From assembly GCF_003075525.1 (NCBI RefSeq), contig NZ_QDDR01000004.1, positions 62,001 to 126,000 of the forward strand: DNA of 64,000 bases. The letters are read 5' to 3'. Positions 25,112 through 33,897 of this stretch are shown piece after piece (position 1 is the first letter of the stretch; each line of letters starts with the position of its first letter). The DNA is from Pararhodobacter aggregans. Its GTDB lineage: Bacteria; Pseudomonadota; Alphaproteobacteria; Rhodobacterales; Rhodobacteraceae. The notes beneath the pieces are model-generated. The model saw nothing but the letters and a program-made list of their open reading frames with translations. It was not told the origin of the DNA and did no database searches. Made by a program: the position numbers and the translations under genes.

Positions 25112-26350
25112 ATGAATCGTAACCGCTTGATTGCGGCCGCTTTTGCGGCTGCCCTGATGCCTGCTGCCGTCGCGGCCCAGTCCGTTCGCGTGGCGCATAT
25201 CGACCCGTTCTCGGGCGCCTTCGCGAATGTCGGTGCGCTCAATGGCATGCATGTGGAATACGGCGCCGCGCTGGTGAACCAGTCTGGCGGCGTGCTGGGC
25301 GGACGTCAGCTCGAGGTCATCCGCTTCGACAACAATGCCAATCCGCAGGATGCGGTGGTCGTCTTGCAGGAGGCCATCGACCAGGGCATCCGCATCATCA
25401 CCCAGGCGACCAATTCCGGCATCGCCCTGGCGGTGCAGGAAGCCATCGTGCGCCACAACCGGCGCAACCCCGACGACCCGGTGCTCTATCTCAATTACGG
25501 CTCGGCCGATCCCTCGCTGACCCGCGACCACTGCGACTATTACTCGTTCCGCTTCGAGGTGCATTCGGGGATGAAGCAGCTGGCCATCGTCGATGCCATC
25601 GCCGCCAATCCCGAAATCGACAGCGTCTACATCATCGGCCAGGACTACAGCCACGGTCATGAGGTCAGCCGTTATACCCGCGCCTATCTGGCCGAGCGGC
25701 GCCCGGATATCGAGGTCGTCGGCGACGAATTCCACCCGGTTGGGCGGGTGCGCGATTTCACCCCCTATATCGCCCGGATCCAGGCCAGCGGCGCCGATGC
25801 GGTGATTACCGGCAATTTCGGCACCGACCTGTCGCTCTTGATCCGCGCCGCCAACGAGGGCGGGCTCACCTCGACGATCTACACCCAATACGCCAGCACC
25901 TTCGGCGCCCCGACCGCCATCGGGCCGGACGGGATCGGCAGGGTGATCGACACCGCGCACTGGACGCCCGATGTCTGGCTCACCCACAACACCGAGGCCG
26001 GGCGGCAGCTGGTCGAGGATTTCGAGCGGACCTACAACGCCGAGATCGGCAGCTACCAGATCCTGGTGCAGATGCAGATGCTGGGCGCGGCGATCAACGC
26101 CGCGGGGTCCGACAATCCGACCCAGATCGCCGCTGCGCTGTCCGGGGCGACCTTCGACGCGGTCACCGGCCCGGTGATGATGCGCGAAAGCGATCACCAG
26201 CTGCTGCATCCGCTCTTCGTTTCGGTCTTCACCGACGAGGGCATCACCAACGATTCCGAAGGGACCGGTATCGGCTGGCGGACCCTGCGCGAAATTCCGG
26301 CGTCCGAGCTGAGCGACGATTCGACCTGTCAGGTCAGCGTTCCGGGCTGA
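25112..26350 (+). CDS. livK-like: LIV-type ABC transporter substrate-binding protein
   Basis: A 412-residue periplasmic binding protein of the branched-chain amino acid family. A signal peptide covers residues 1-22 (AALMPAAVAAQ); the mature part begins SVRVAHIDPFSGAFANVGALNGMH with the usual Ser/Gly ligand-contact region, and TQATNSGIALAV is conserved. Many members bind aromatic or dicarboxylic acids, not amino acids. First gene of a LIV operon (binding protein, two permeases, two ATPases) that continues into a CoA ligase, suggesting uptake of the acid that the ligase activates. Confidence 0.93.
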   Translation: MNRNRLIAAAFAAALMPAAVAAQSVRVAHIDPFSGAFANVGALNGMHVEYGAALVNQSGGVLGGRQLEVIRFDNNANPQDAVVVLQEAIDQGIRIITQATNSGIALAVQEAIVRHNRRNPDDPVLYLNYGSADPSLTRDHCDYYSFRFEVHSGMKQLAIVDAIAANPEIDSVYIIGQDYSHGHEVSRYTRAYLAERRPDIEVVGDEFHPVGRVRDFTPYIARIQASGADAVITGNFGTDLSLLIRAANEGGLTSTIYTQYASTFGAPTAIGPDGIGRVIDTAHWTPDVWLTHNTEAGRQLVEDFERTYNAEIGSYQILVQMQMLGAAINAAGSDNPTQIAAALSGATFDAVTGPVMMRESDHQLLHPLFVSVFTDEGITNDSEGTGIGWRTLREIPASELSDDSTCQVSVPG

Positions 26351-26364
26351 GGCCAAAGGCACCA

Positions 26365-26394
26365 TTCCTGCGCCGCGACAGCGCGGCGCAGGAA
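26365..26394 (+). terminator. Hairpin between binding protein and permease genes
   Basis: Perfect 13-base stem TTCCTGCGCCGCG with loop ACAG, 14 bases after the binding-protein stop. No T-tract follows. It most likely works as a partial terminator or 3' stabiliser that raises binding-protein expression over the permeases. Confidence 0.6.
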
Positions 26395-26422
26395 ACAGGG
26401 TTGGGAAGAACGGGAAGGCGAC

Positions 26423-27370
26423 GTGGAGTATCTGGCATTCGCACTTGTGAACGGGCTGCTGTACGGCATGTTGCTGTTCATGCTGGCCAGCGGCCTCACG
26501 CTGATCTTCAGCATGATGGGCGTGTTGAACTTCGCCCATGGCAGTTTCTACATGCTGGGGGCCTATTTCGCCTATCAGATCGGCGCCATGGGATCATTCT
26601 GGGTGGCGCTCTTCGTGGCGCCGGTCCTGGTCGGCGTCATCGGCATGGCGGTCGAGCGCTACGGTCTGCGCGTGGTCCACAAGCATGGCCATGTCGCGGA
26701 ACTGCTGTTCACCTTCGGGCTGGCCTATCTGATCGAGGAAGTCGTGCTGATGGTCTGGGGCCGCCAGCCGATGCCCTACCGGGTGCCCGAGGCGCTGAAC
26801 TTCCCGCTGTTCACGCTGGGCGAGGTCAGCTTCTCGGCCTATCGCGGGTTCATGTTCCTGATCGCGCTGGCGATCTTCGTCGTGCTGATCGTCATCCTGC
26901 GCAAGACCCGGCTGGGGATGCTGGTGCAGGCCGCGCTGAGCCATCCGGATGTGCTCTGGTCACTCGGCCATGACGTGCCGCGGCTTTTCATGCTGGTCTT
27001 CGGTGGCGGCGTGGCGCTGGCGGGGCTGGCCGGGGTGATCGGCGGCAATTTCCTGATTACCGAACCGGGCATGGCGCATCACGTCGGCACCATTCTTTTC
27101 GTCATCGTGGTGATCGGCGGGCTGGGGTCGCTGGCCGGCGCCTTCATCGCCTCGGTCGGGATCGGCATCCTGCAAACCCTGATGGTCGCCTATGACCTGC
27201 GCCTGGCCGATGTGCTGGTGCCGGGCCTGGCCGAGAGCGGCTATCGCGGCCCGTTCCAGGAGATCACCACCATGACCCTCGCCAATCTGGGGCCAGTGAT
27301 GCCCTATCTGCTGCTGGTGGTGCTGATGGCACTGCGTCCCCGCGGTCTGCTGGGCAAACGGGACCACTGA
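26423..27370 (+). CDS. livH-like: LIV-type ABC permease LivH
   Basis: A 315-residue inner-membrane permease, first of the two subunits of the importer. It starts at GTG (26423) with GGGAAGG upstream; family sequence begins right at the start (VEYLAFALVNGLLYGMLLFMLASGLTLIFSMMGVLNFAHG), including the LNFAHG motif of LivH. About eight helices follow, with the GGLGSLAGAFIAS coupling segment near residue 235. It is followed 1 base later by livM. Confidence 0.95.
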   Translation: MEYLAFALVNGLLYGMLLFMLASGLTLIFSMMGVLNFAHGSFYMLGAYFAYQIGAMGSFWVALFVAPVLVGVIGMAVERYGLRVVHKHGHVAELLFTFGLAYLIEEVVLMVWGRQPMPYRVPEALNFPLFTLGEVSFSAYRGFMFLIALAIFVVLIVILRKTRLGMLVQAALSHPDVLWSLGHDVPRLFMLVFGGGVALAGLAGVIGGNFLITEPGMAHHVGTILFVIVVIGGLGSLAGAFIASVGIGILQTLMVAYDLRLADVLVPGLAESGYRGPFQEITTMTLANLGPVMPYLLLVVLMALRPRGLLGKRDH

Positions 27371-27371
27371 C

Positions 27372-28637
27372 ATGCCGAACGCCAATCTTCGTACGCTGAT
27401 CGCAGCGCTGCTGCTGCTGGTGATCGCCGGGCTGTTCCTCGCGGCTCCGTGGCTGGGCAGCCGGGCGACCATCCTCATGGTCACCCAGGCGGTGATCCTG
27501 GCCTGTTTCGCCATGGCCTATAACGTGCTGCTGGGTCAGACCGGCCTCTTGTCCTTTGGTCCGGCGGTCTATTTCGGCATTGGCGCCTTCAGCGCCCTCT
27601 ATGCGGTCAACGGCATCTCGTCGGGGCAATTGCCGCTGCCGCTGGAGCTGGTGCCGCTGCTCGCAGGGGGGGCGGGGCTGGTCGCGGCGCTGGTCTTCGG
27701 GCTGATCTCGCTGCGCAGCGGGCAGATCGCCTTCGCCATGATTACCATGGGCCTGGCCGAGCTGACCCATGTGTTCGCCATGGTCTTTCCCTCGGTTTTC
27801 GGTGGCGAGCGCGGGGTCTCCATCGACCGGATGGTGGAGAACACGCTCACCGGCTGGGGCTACGGACGCCCGGACGAGATCTATTGGCTGGTCCTCTTCT
27901 GGGCCGTCCTCAGCATCGCCACGCTGGCCTGGCTGACCCGTACGCCGCTCGGCCGCCTGGCCAATGCCGTGCGCGACAACGAGCAGCGCGTGGCCTTCCT
28001 CGGCTACAGCCCGGCCCGCATCCGATACCTGCAATTCGCCCTCTCGGGCCTGTTCTCGGGCCTCGCAGGCGGGCTCTTCGCGCTGACCTACGAGATTGCG
28101 AATGCCGATATCTTCGGGCTGCAGACCTCGGCCGGGGTGCTGATCGCCGCCTATGTCGGCGGGATCGGCAGCGTTTTCGGCCCGGCGCTCGGCGCCATCG
28201 TGGTGACGCTGCTGGAATTCAGGCTCGCCCGGGCGACCGAGGCTTGGCTCCTCTATTACGGATTGATCTTCATGGGCATCGTCATGTTTGCGCCGCAGGG
28301 GCTTTGGGGGTTGCTGACCGGCGTGCCGACGGCGATCGGTCGCGAGGGTTTCGCCGTCTGGCTGACGCAGAGGCTGAAGGGGCTGGCCCTGCTTCTGCCC
28401 GGCTTTGTCGGCGGCGTGCTGATCGTCGAGATGTCGAGCCACCGCGCCAATGCCTATGATCCGCATCTGCCGATGCATCTGCTGGGCCTCGACGCTTTCT
28501 CGCCGCTCAACTGGGTGCTGGCCCTGGGGCTGGTGGCGGTGAGCGCGGCCCTCCTTCTGGCCCGGCGCCGCCAGGCCGGGCGCCGCCGCCGCGACGGGCT
28601 GACGGCCGGTGCCGCCTTGGCCGGGGGGGCGGAATGA
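27372..28637 (+). CDS. livM-like: LIV-type ABC permease LivM with C-terminal extension
   Basis: A 421-residue second permease subunit. Core LivM sequence covers residues 1 to about 310: LLGQTGLLSFGPAVYFGIGAF, then the GGIGSVFGPALGA coupling segment near 265 and the closing APQGLWGLL. Ordinary LivM ends near here. This protein goes on for about 110 residues with two more hydrophobic segments (around 340-355 and 382-397) and an Arg-rich tail, an unusual extension of unknown role. It overlaps livG by ATGA. Confidence 0.93.
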   Translation: MPNANLRTLIAALLLLVIAGLFLAAPWLGSRATILMVTQAVILACFAMAYNVLLGQTGLLSFGPAVYFGIGAFSALYAVNGISSGQLPLPLELVPLLAGGAGLVAALVFGLISLRSGQIAFAMITMGLAELTHVFAMVFPSVFGGERGVSIDRMVENTLTGWGYGRPDEIYWLVLFWAVLSIATLAWLTRTPLGRLANAVRDNEQRVAFLGYSPARIRYLQFALSGLFSGLAGGLFALTYEIANADIFGLQTSAGVLIAAYVGGIGSVFGPALGAIVVTLLEFRLARATEAWLLYYGLIFMGIVMFAPQGLWGLLTGVPTAIGREGFAVWLTQRLKGLALLLPGFVGGVLIVEMSSHRANAYDPHLPMHLLGLDAFSPLNWVLALGLVAVSAALLLARRRQAGRRRRDGLTAGAALAGGAE

Positions 28638-29404
28638 TGGCCCGCGCCGACCGCCGCCCGCCCCTGGCCCTGGAATTGCGGGAGGTGAGCAAATCCTTCG
28701 GCGCCGCCCGGATCATTCCCGGCGTCTCGCTGACCGTGCCAGCGGGCGAGTTCCACGCCGTGATCGGTCCGAATGGCGCCGGGAAATCCACGCTTTTCAA
28801 CCTGATCTCGGGTCGTTTCGCGCCGAGTTCCGGCCAGATCCTGCTGGGCGGCCAGCCGATCGAGGGGCGCTCGCCCAGCGTAATCAACCGGATGGGCCTG
28901 TCGCGCTCGTTCCAGATCACCAATATCTTCAAGAACATCAGCGTCTTCGAGAATATCCGCTGCGCCCTGCTGGGTCCGATGGGCGCGGCATACAGCTTCT
29001 GGCGTCGGGCCTCGGCCTGGCGCGAGATCACCCGCGAGACCGAACGCCTGATCGAGGAAATCGGCCTCACCGCCCGGCGCGACACGATCGCGGGCAGCCT
29101 GTCCTATGCCGAGCAGCGCCTGCTGGAAGTCGGCATGACCATTGCCGGGGATGCCAGCGTGCTGCTGCTCGACGAGCCGATGGCCGGCATGAACCATAAC
29201 GAGATCGACCAGTTCTCGGACTTTCTGCGCCGGATCGGCGAGGGACGGACGGTGATGATGGTCGAGCATGACATGAACGTCGTCTTCACTCTGGCCGACC
29301 GGATTTCGGTGCTGGTCTATGGCGAGCTGATCGCCACCGGCACCCCGGCCGAGATCCGCCAGGACCAGCGTGTGCGCGACGCCTATCTGGGAGCCGAGGC
29401 ATGA
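28634..29404 (+). CDS. livG-like: LIV-type ABC ATPase LivG
   Basis: A 256-residue ATP-binding subunit. Walker A is intact (GPNGAGKST near residues 46-54), the signature is degenerate (LSYAEQRLLEVG), as is normal for LivG, and Walker B is VLLLDEPMAGM. The long LivG insertion with RSFQITNIFKNISVFENI is present. It overlaps both neighbours by ATGA and pairs with LivF to power the importer. Confidence 0.95.
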   Translation: MMARADRRPPLALELREVSKSFGAARIIPGVSLTVPAGEFHAVIGPNGAGKSTLFNLISGRFAPSSGQILLGGQPIEGRSPSVINRMGLSRSFQITNIFKNISVFENIRCALLGPMGAAYSFWRRASAWREITRETERLIEEIGLTARRDTIAGSLSYAEQRLLEVGMTIAGDASVLLLDEPMAGMNHNEIDQFSDFLRRIGEGRTVMMVEHDMNVVFTLADRISVLVYGELIATGTPAEIRQDQRVRDAYLGAEA

Positions 29405-30129
29405 TCCGCGATTCAGCTGCCCCGTTCCTGGCCCTCGAAGGGGTGCATGCCTGGTACGGGCTCAGCCATATCCTGCAGGGCGTGGACCTCGAGGTCTCGC
29501 GGGGCGAGGTCGTCGCCGTGCTGGGGCGCAACGGTGTCGGCCGGTCGACCATGTGCAAGGCGATCATGGGGATCGTCACGCGCAGCGGCTCGGTCCGGGT
29601 CGATGGCGTCGAGATGGGGGCGGCAAAGCCCCATCAGATCGCGCAGCGTGGCATCGGCTACGTGCCCGAGGAACGCGCGGTCTTTCCCGGGCTCAGCGTC
29701 GAGCAGAACCTCCTTCTGGGCATCAACCGCTCGGCTCCGCCGCCGGCCGAGCGGCGCTGGACGCTGGCCACGATCTACGAGATGTTTCCCAATCTGTTGC
29801 GCCGCCGCGATCAGGCGGCCGAGGTGCTGTCGGGCGGCGAACAGCAGATGCTGGCCATCGGCCGCGCACTGATGAGCGATCCCGCGCTGCTGGTGGTGGA
29901 CGAGCCGACCGAGGGCCTCGCGCCGCTCATCGTCGAGCAGGTGGGCGACCTTCTGGCCGAGATCGCCGCGCGCGACGTGGCGGTGCTGCTGGTCGAACAG
30001 AAGCTGACCATCGCCATGCGCATCGCGCAGCGGGTCTATGTCATGGGGCAGGGGCGGGTCGTGTTCGGCGGCACGCCTGACGCCCTGCGCGCGGCGCCGG
30101 ATGTACGCGGCGCCTGGCTCGAAGTCTGA
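29401..30129 (+). CDS. livF-like: LIV-type ABC ATPase LivF with Arg in Walker A
   Basis: A 242-residue ATP-binding subunit, second ATPase of the importer. The signature LSGGEQQML, Walker B LLVVDEPTEGLAP and the C-terminal LVEQ switch are normal. The Walker A motif reads GRNGVGRST (residues 42-50): the usual invariant Lys is Arg48 (codon cgg). This should weaken ATP hydrolysis at one of the two sites in the LivG/LivF dimer unless Arg is tolerated in this subfamily. No frameshift or other damage is seen, so the gene looks functional. Confidence 0.93.
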   Translation: MIRDSAAPFLALEGVHAWYGLSHILQGVDLEVSRGEVVAVLGRNGVGRSTMCKAIMGIVTRSGSVRVDGVEMGAAKPHQIAQRGIGYVPEERAVFPGLSVEQNLLLGINRSAPPPAERRWTLATIYEMFPNLLRRRDQAAEVLSGGEQQMLAIGRALMSDPALLVVDEPTEGLAPLIVEQVGDLLAEIAARDVAVLLVEQKLTIAMRIAQRVYVMGQGRVVFGGTPDALRAAPDVRGAWLEV

Positions 30130-30151
30130 CAGGAAAACGAGGAGACCCATC

Positions 30152-31729
30152 ATGACGGTATCCGAAACCCCGGGATCCGCATCCTTCGTCCCGCTTTACC
30201 GCGATCCCGTGCGCTTCCATGCCGAGCGCCGTCCACAGAAAATCGCCATCCGCGACCTCAGTTCCGGTCGCGCCTTCAGCTATGCCGGGCTCGACCAGCG
30301 CGTCGACCGTTTGGCGGCCCATCTGCGGCAGGTCGGGCTGGGCCCGGGCGACCGGGTGGCGGTCCTGTCGCAGAATGGCCCGCTGGTCTTCGAGGTGCAG
30401 TTCGGTGCCAACCGGATCGGCGCGGTTATGGTGCCGCTGAACATGCGCCTGGCGGTGCCGGAACTGGCCTATATCCTGGCGGATTCGGGCGCCGCCCTGC
30501 TGATCGCCGATGCGCCTTTCGCCGAGACCGCGCGCCAGCTTGCCAGCCTGCCGCAACTCGTCGGACTGCGCCTGCTGATCGCCGATCAGACGGGCGGGGC
30601 CGAAGCCTATGACCGGATCCTCGCGGCAGAGGCGGAGCGGGTCGCGCCCTATCCCGCCACCCATGATGACCCCTGCATGATCATCTACACCTCAGGCACG
30701 ACCGGCCGACCGAAAGGCGCGGTCATCACCTTCGGCATCATGATCTGGCAATACGTGAACACCACGGCGATCTGCGCGGTGACCCACCGCACGGTCGAGC
30801 TGATCCTGCTGCCCCTCTTCCATATCGGCGGGCTCAACGCCAATGCCAACAATACCCTGCGCGCGGGAGGCACGATCCTGCTGTCGCGGGTCTTCGATCC
30901 GGCGGCGGCGCTGGCGCTGCTTGCCGATCCCGAAAGCGGCGTCAACAATGTCACCGGCGTTCCCGCGCAATACCAGTTCATGAGCTACGAGCCGGGCTTT
31001 GCCGAGGCCGATTTCAGCCATCTCGATTATGCCGGGATCGGCGGGGCGCCGACGCCGGTGCCGGTGATCGTGCAATACGCCGAGCGCAACGCGCCGATTT
31101 TCGAGGGTCTCGGCATGACCGAGGCCGGGCCAGCCATCGCCTCGATCGACGTAGAGAATGTGCTGCGCAAGCGCGGCTCGGTCGGCAAGCCGGTGATCTG
31201 CGTCGATCTGCGGATCGTCGGACCGGACGGGCGGGATGTGCCGACCGGCGCGGTGGGCGAGATGTGGCTCCGGGGGCCCAACCTGATCCGCAGCTACTGG
31301 AACAACCCGCCGGGCAGCGAAAACGCCTTCGTCGATGGCTGGTTCCGCAGCGGCGACATGGCGCGGCTCGACGACGAGGGTTTCCTGTTCATCGTCGACC
31401 GGCTCAAGGACATGTACATCTCGGGCGGCGAGAACGTCTATCCGGCCGAGGTCGAGCGCGTCCTGCAACAGGTCGAGGGGATCCGCGAGGTCGCGGTCTT
31501 CGGCGTACCGCATCCGCGCTGGGGCGAGACGGGGCATGCCGCGGTGGTCCTTGCGCCCGGCAGCACGCTGGACGAGGACCGGATCATCGCCATCTGCCGC
31601 GAGGCGCTGGCGCGCTACAAGCTGCCTTCGGGCGTCACCTTCCTGGAGGCGCTGCCGCGCAACGCCACCGGCAAGATCCAGAAAAACGTGCTGCGCGAGC
31701 GGTTCTCACCGGCGGAGGCCCAGGAATGA
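30152..31729 (+). CDS. AMP-forming acyl-CoA ligase
   Basis: A 525-residue ANL ligase, second of the island. The phosphate loop IIYTSGTTGRPKGA lies near residue 178; then LLPLFHIGGLN, EGLGMTEAGP, the hinge VDRLKDMYISGGENVYPAEVE, and the catalytic Lys in NATGKIQKNVLRE. The start has GAGGAG 7 bases upstream. It is 22 bases downstream of livF and overlaps the VOC gene by ATGA, so the imported compound is probably a carboxylic acid activated by this enzyme. Confidence 0.93.
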   Translation: MTVSETPGSASFVPLYRDPVRFHAERRPQKIAIRDLSSGRAFSYAGLDQRVDRLAAHLRQVGLGPGDRVAVLSQNGPLVFEVQFGANRIGAVMVPLNMRLAVPELAYILADSGAALLIADAPFAETARQLASLPQLVGLRLLIADQTGGAEAYDRILAAEAERVAPYPATHDDPCMIIYTSGTTGRPKGAVITFGIMIWQYVNTTAICAVTHRTVELILLPLFHIGGLNANANNTLRAGGTILLSRVFDPAAALALLADPESGVNNVTGVPAQYQFMSYEPGFAEADFSHLDYAGIGGAPTPVPVIVQYAERNAPIFEGLGMTEAGPAIASIDVENVLRKRGSVGKPVICVDLRIVGPDGRDVPTGAVGEMWLRGPNLIRSYWNNPPGSENAFVDGWFRSGDMARLDDEGFLFIVDRLKDMYISGGENVYPAEVERVLQQVEGIREVAVFGVPHPRWGETGHAAVVLAPGSTLDEDRIIAICREALARYKLPSGVTFLEALPRNATGKIQKNVLRERFSPAEAQE

Positions 31730-32142
31730 TCGAACGGCTGGACAGGGTGGCGCTCGCCGTCGGGGATCTGGAGGGCGCCACCGGGTTCTTCGAACGGCTC
31801 CTCGGTATCCGTTTCGACCCGCCCCTTTCGGACGAGACGATGGGGCTCGATGCGCGCTACTCGCCCGAGGGGGTGGAACTGGTGGCAGGCAAGCCCGGCT
31901 CCTTCATGGAGAAGCTGGTGCAGGACCGTGGCGAGGGGGTCTTCTGCCTGGTGTTCAAGGTGCGCGATATGGAGGCCGCGGTGGCCCATTTTCGCCAGAT
32001 GGGTCTTGAGCCACAGAACGACGTGCATTTCGGTGCGCTGCGCGAGGTGGCGTTTCATCCGCGCGATGCCCATGGTCTGCGGATTGTCCTTGCCGCCTAT
32101 CCCGAGGCGCATCCGGCCTCGGTGGCGGTTCTGGGCGGTTGA
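31726..32142 (+). CDS. VOC (glyoxalase/bleomycin-resistance) family protein
   Basis: A 138-residue vicinal-oxygen-chelate protein with the usual opening IERLDRVALAVGDLEGATGFFERLLGIRF and a paired second module (VFKVRDMEAAVAHFRQMGLE). Several VOC proteins next to CoA ligases act as acyl-CoA epimerases or isomerases; metal ligands can only be guessed (His absent at the first usual position, where Arg7-Val8-Ala9 is seen). Last gene of the LIV/ligase operon. Confidence 0.85.
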   Translation: MIERLDRVALAVGDLEGATGFFERLLGIRFDPPLSDETMGLDARYSPEGVELVAGKPGSFMEKLVQDRGEGVFCLVFKVRDMEAAVAHFRQMGLEPQNDVHFGALREVAFHPRDAHGLRIVLAAYPEAHPASVAVLGG

Positions 32143-32191
32143 TTGCGTTCGGGCCCTCGCCTTGGGGGTTCGGCCGCGCTATTCTGCCCGG

Positions 32192-32899
32192 ATGAAGGCC
32201 AGGACCCAGCGCCGCCAGGGCGCCAACGCGACGACAGAACCGCCCGGGCAAGCCCCGGCACGGCCCACCGAGGAATCCTCACGCGAGCGGCTGAAGCTGA
32301 CCGCGTTGCAATTGTTCTCGCAATCGGGCGTCGACGGCGTGTCGGTGCGCGACATCGTCTCGGCGGCGCAGATGCGCAACGGCGCTTCGGTGCATTACTA
32401 TTTCGGCTCCAAGGAAAACCTGGTCCGTGAACTGGTGCTCGAATCCGCGGTCAAGAGCGATGCCAGGCGCCGCGAACAGCTTGACCGCTACGAGCGCGAG
32501 GGCGGCGTCCGGGGCCTTGAGGATGTCGTGCGGATGCTGATCGCCGGCGAGGTCGAGCCGGACGAAAGCCGCGGCGTCGTCGGTCGGCACGGTCTGGGGC
32601 ATATGCGCTTCATCCTGTCCCTGCAGATCAACAACCGTGCCCTGATGATGCAGGCCATCGTCGGCACGGATGTGCGCCAGGCCTACCGGCAGTGCATTCA
32701 CCTGGCGCGACGCTTCCTGCCCGACCTCTCGGATACCGCCTTTCGCAACCGGATCGGGCTGCTTTACACCTATATCGCCGCTGCGCTGGCCTCACGCGAA
32801 GCGGCGCTGAGCGGCCCGGCCGAGGCCTGGGGCATGTGGGGCGACGAGGATTTCGTCGATCAGCTGGTCAGGACGAGCTGCGCTTTGCTGCAAGCCTGA
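32192..32899 (+). CDS. TetR family regulator
   Basis: A 235-residue TetR protein with a disordered N-terminus (residues 1-30, Gln/Pro/Ala-rich) before the HTH (RERLKLTALQLFSQSGVDGVSVRDIVSAAQMRNGASVHYYFGSKENLV). It follows the VOC gene by 49 bases, so it may be the last gene of the LIV operon or have its own promoter. It probably responds to a CoA ester or acid of the island. It is convergent with the gene at 32920. Confidence 0.88.
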   Translation: MKARTQRRQGANATTEPPGQAPARPTEESSRERLKLTALQLFSQSGVDGVSVRDIVSAAQMRNGASVHYYFGSKENLVRELVLESAVKSDARRREQLDRYEREGGVRGLEDVVRMLIAGEVEPDESRGVVGRHGLGHMRFILSLQINNRALMMQAIVGTDVRQAYRQCIHLARRFLPDLSDTAFRNRIGLLYTYIAAALASREAALSGPAEAWGMWGDEDFVDQLVRTSCALLQA

Positions 32900-32919
32900 A
32901 ACGGCGCCTCGGGGCTGCG

Positions 32920-33777
32920 TCACCCCATCCCCGCCAGCACCCCCCTCAGATAGGCCAGCGACCGGGTCACCGCCGCCTCCTCCGTGCCATGGCCGGGGGC
33001 GAGGTAGTCGATCTCGACCGCGAGGATGCCGTGATAGCCCGCCTTGCGCAGCTCCTCCAGGATCAGGGGCATCTTCAGCAGGCCGTCGCCCACCGGGACC
33101 GAGGGCCAGAAGGCGATCGTCTCGGGGTCGCCACCCAAAGGCCGGACGTCCTTGATATGGGTGGCGCGGGCGTAGGGGGCGAGTTTGCGGGCGACCGCGT
33201 GCGGATCCTCGTACAGGCGCAGATTGTTGGCGGTGTCGAAGCACAGGCCGAGGTGGTCGGAGCCGATGCTTTCGATCAGGTCGATCACCTCATCGGCGTA
33301 AAGGTCGATGTGGTTCTCCACCGCCAGGGTGATGCCGAGCGCCCGTGCCTCGGCCTCGAAACGGGCGAGGAGCGGCAGCAGCGCCTCGCGCTGGTCGGCC
33401 CAGGTGCCGAAGCGCGTGCCCCGTCCGCCGGTGCAGATCCGCATGACACGCGCGCCCACGGCGGCCGCGTCCTGAAGGCTGGCGATCCCCTCGGCCAGCG
33501 CCTCGGGCGCCTGACCGGAATGCAGGCCGCGCGGATGGCCCCAGGCCCAGACCCTGTCGATCGCGCCCTGATCGAGGCGGGCAGCCAGCGCCCGGGTCAG
33601 ATCGCGGTCGCCGACCGGCAGGAAGCAGCTTTCGAGCGACACCGCCTCGGCCGCCAGCCGCTGGGCTGTGTCGAGGAAGTCCCAGACGCTCCAGCGGGCT
33701 GCGGGCAGCGTCTCCAGCCCGGGATAGGCCTCGCCGAAATAGCGGTGGAAGGAATAGGAATCGATACCGAGTTTCAA
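32920..33777 (-). CDS. AP-endonuclease-type TIM-barrel enzyme (sugar isomerase or 3-dehydroshikimate dehydratase-like)
   Basis: A 285-residue xylose-isomerase-like TIM barrel. The metal tetrad is intact: Glu154 (VENH), Asp181 (FDTAN), His207 (THIKD) and Glu255 (VEID). Families with this fold include sugar-phosphate isomerases/epimerases and 3-dehydroshikimate dehydratases of about this length. Given the TRAP importer and shikimate-dehydrogenase-like gene on the same strand nearby, a dehydratase making protocatechuate is attractive but unproven. The start codon is TTG at 33777 with no strong ribosome site. It is divergent from the TetR at 33898, with an operator between. Confidence 0.82.
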   Translation of the reverse strand: MKLGIDSYSFHRYFGEAYPGLETLPAARWSVWDFLDTAQRLAAEAVSLESCFLPVGDRDLTRALAARLDQGAIDRVWAWGHPRGLHSGQAPEALAEGIASLQDAAAVGARVMRICTGGRGTRFGTWADQREALLPLLARFEAEARALGITLAVENHIDLYADEVIDLIESIGSDHLGLCFDTANNLRLYEDPHAVARKLAPYARATHIKDVRPLGGDPETIAFWPSVPVGDGLLKMPLILEELRKAGYHGILAVEIDYLAPGHGTEEAAVTRSLAYLRGVLAGMG

Positions 33778-33836
33778 GGGAATTGCCCCGATTTCAACGA
33801 TGTGGAATGTTCGGATTGCTCAGGCGGCGCTTGCGG

Positions 33837-33856
33837 AATATACTGGTTCGTATATT
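33837..33856. promoter_or_regulatory. Operator, perfect inverted repeat AATATAC-N6-GTATATT
   Basis: Seven-base perfect arms around TGGTTC, in the divergent promoter between the TIM-barrel gene and the TetR gene. The ATAC-N6-GTAT core recurs in the TRAP promoter at 38309-38322, so the TetR at 33898 probably binds both. Confidence 0.75.
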
Positions 33857-33897
33857 TTGATCGGCGCCACGACCGGCCTGCCAGGATGGACAATGCG

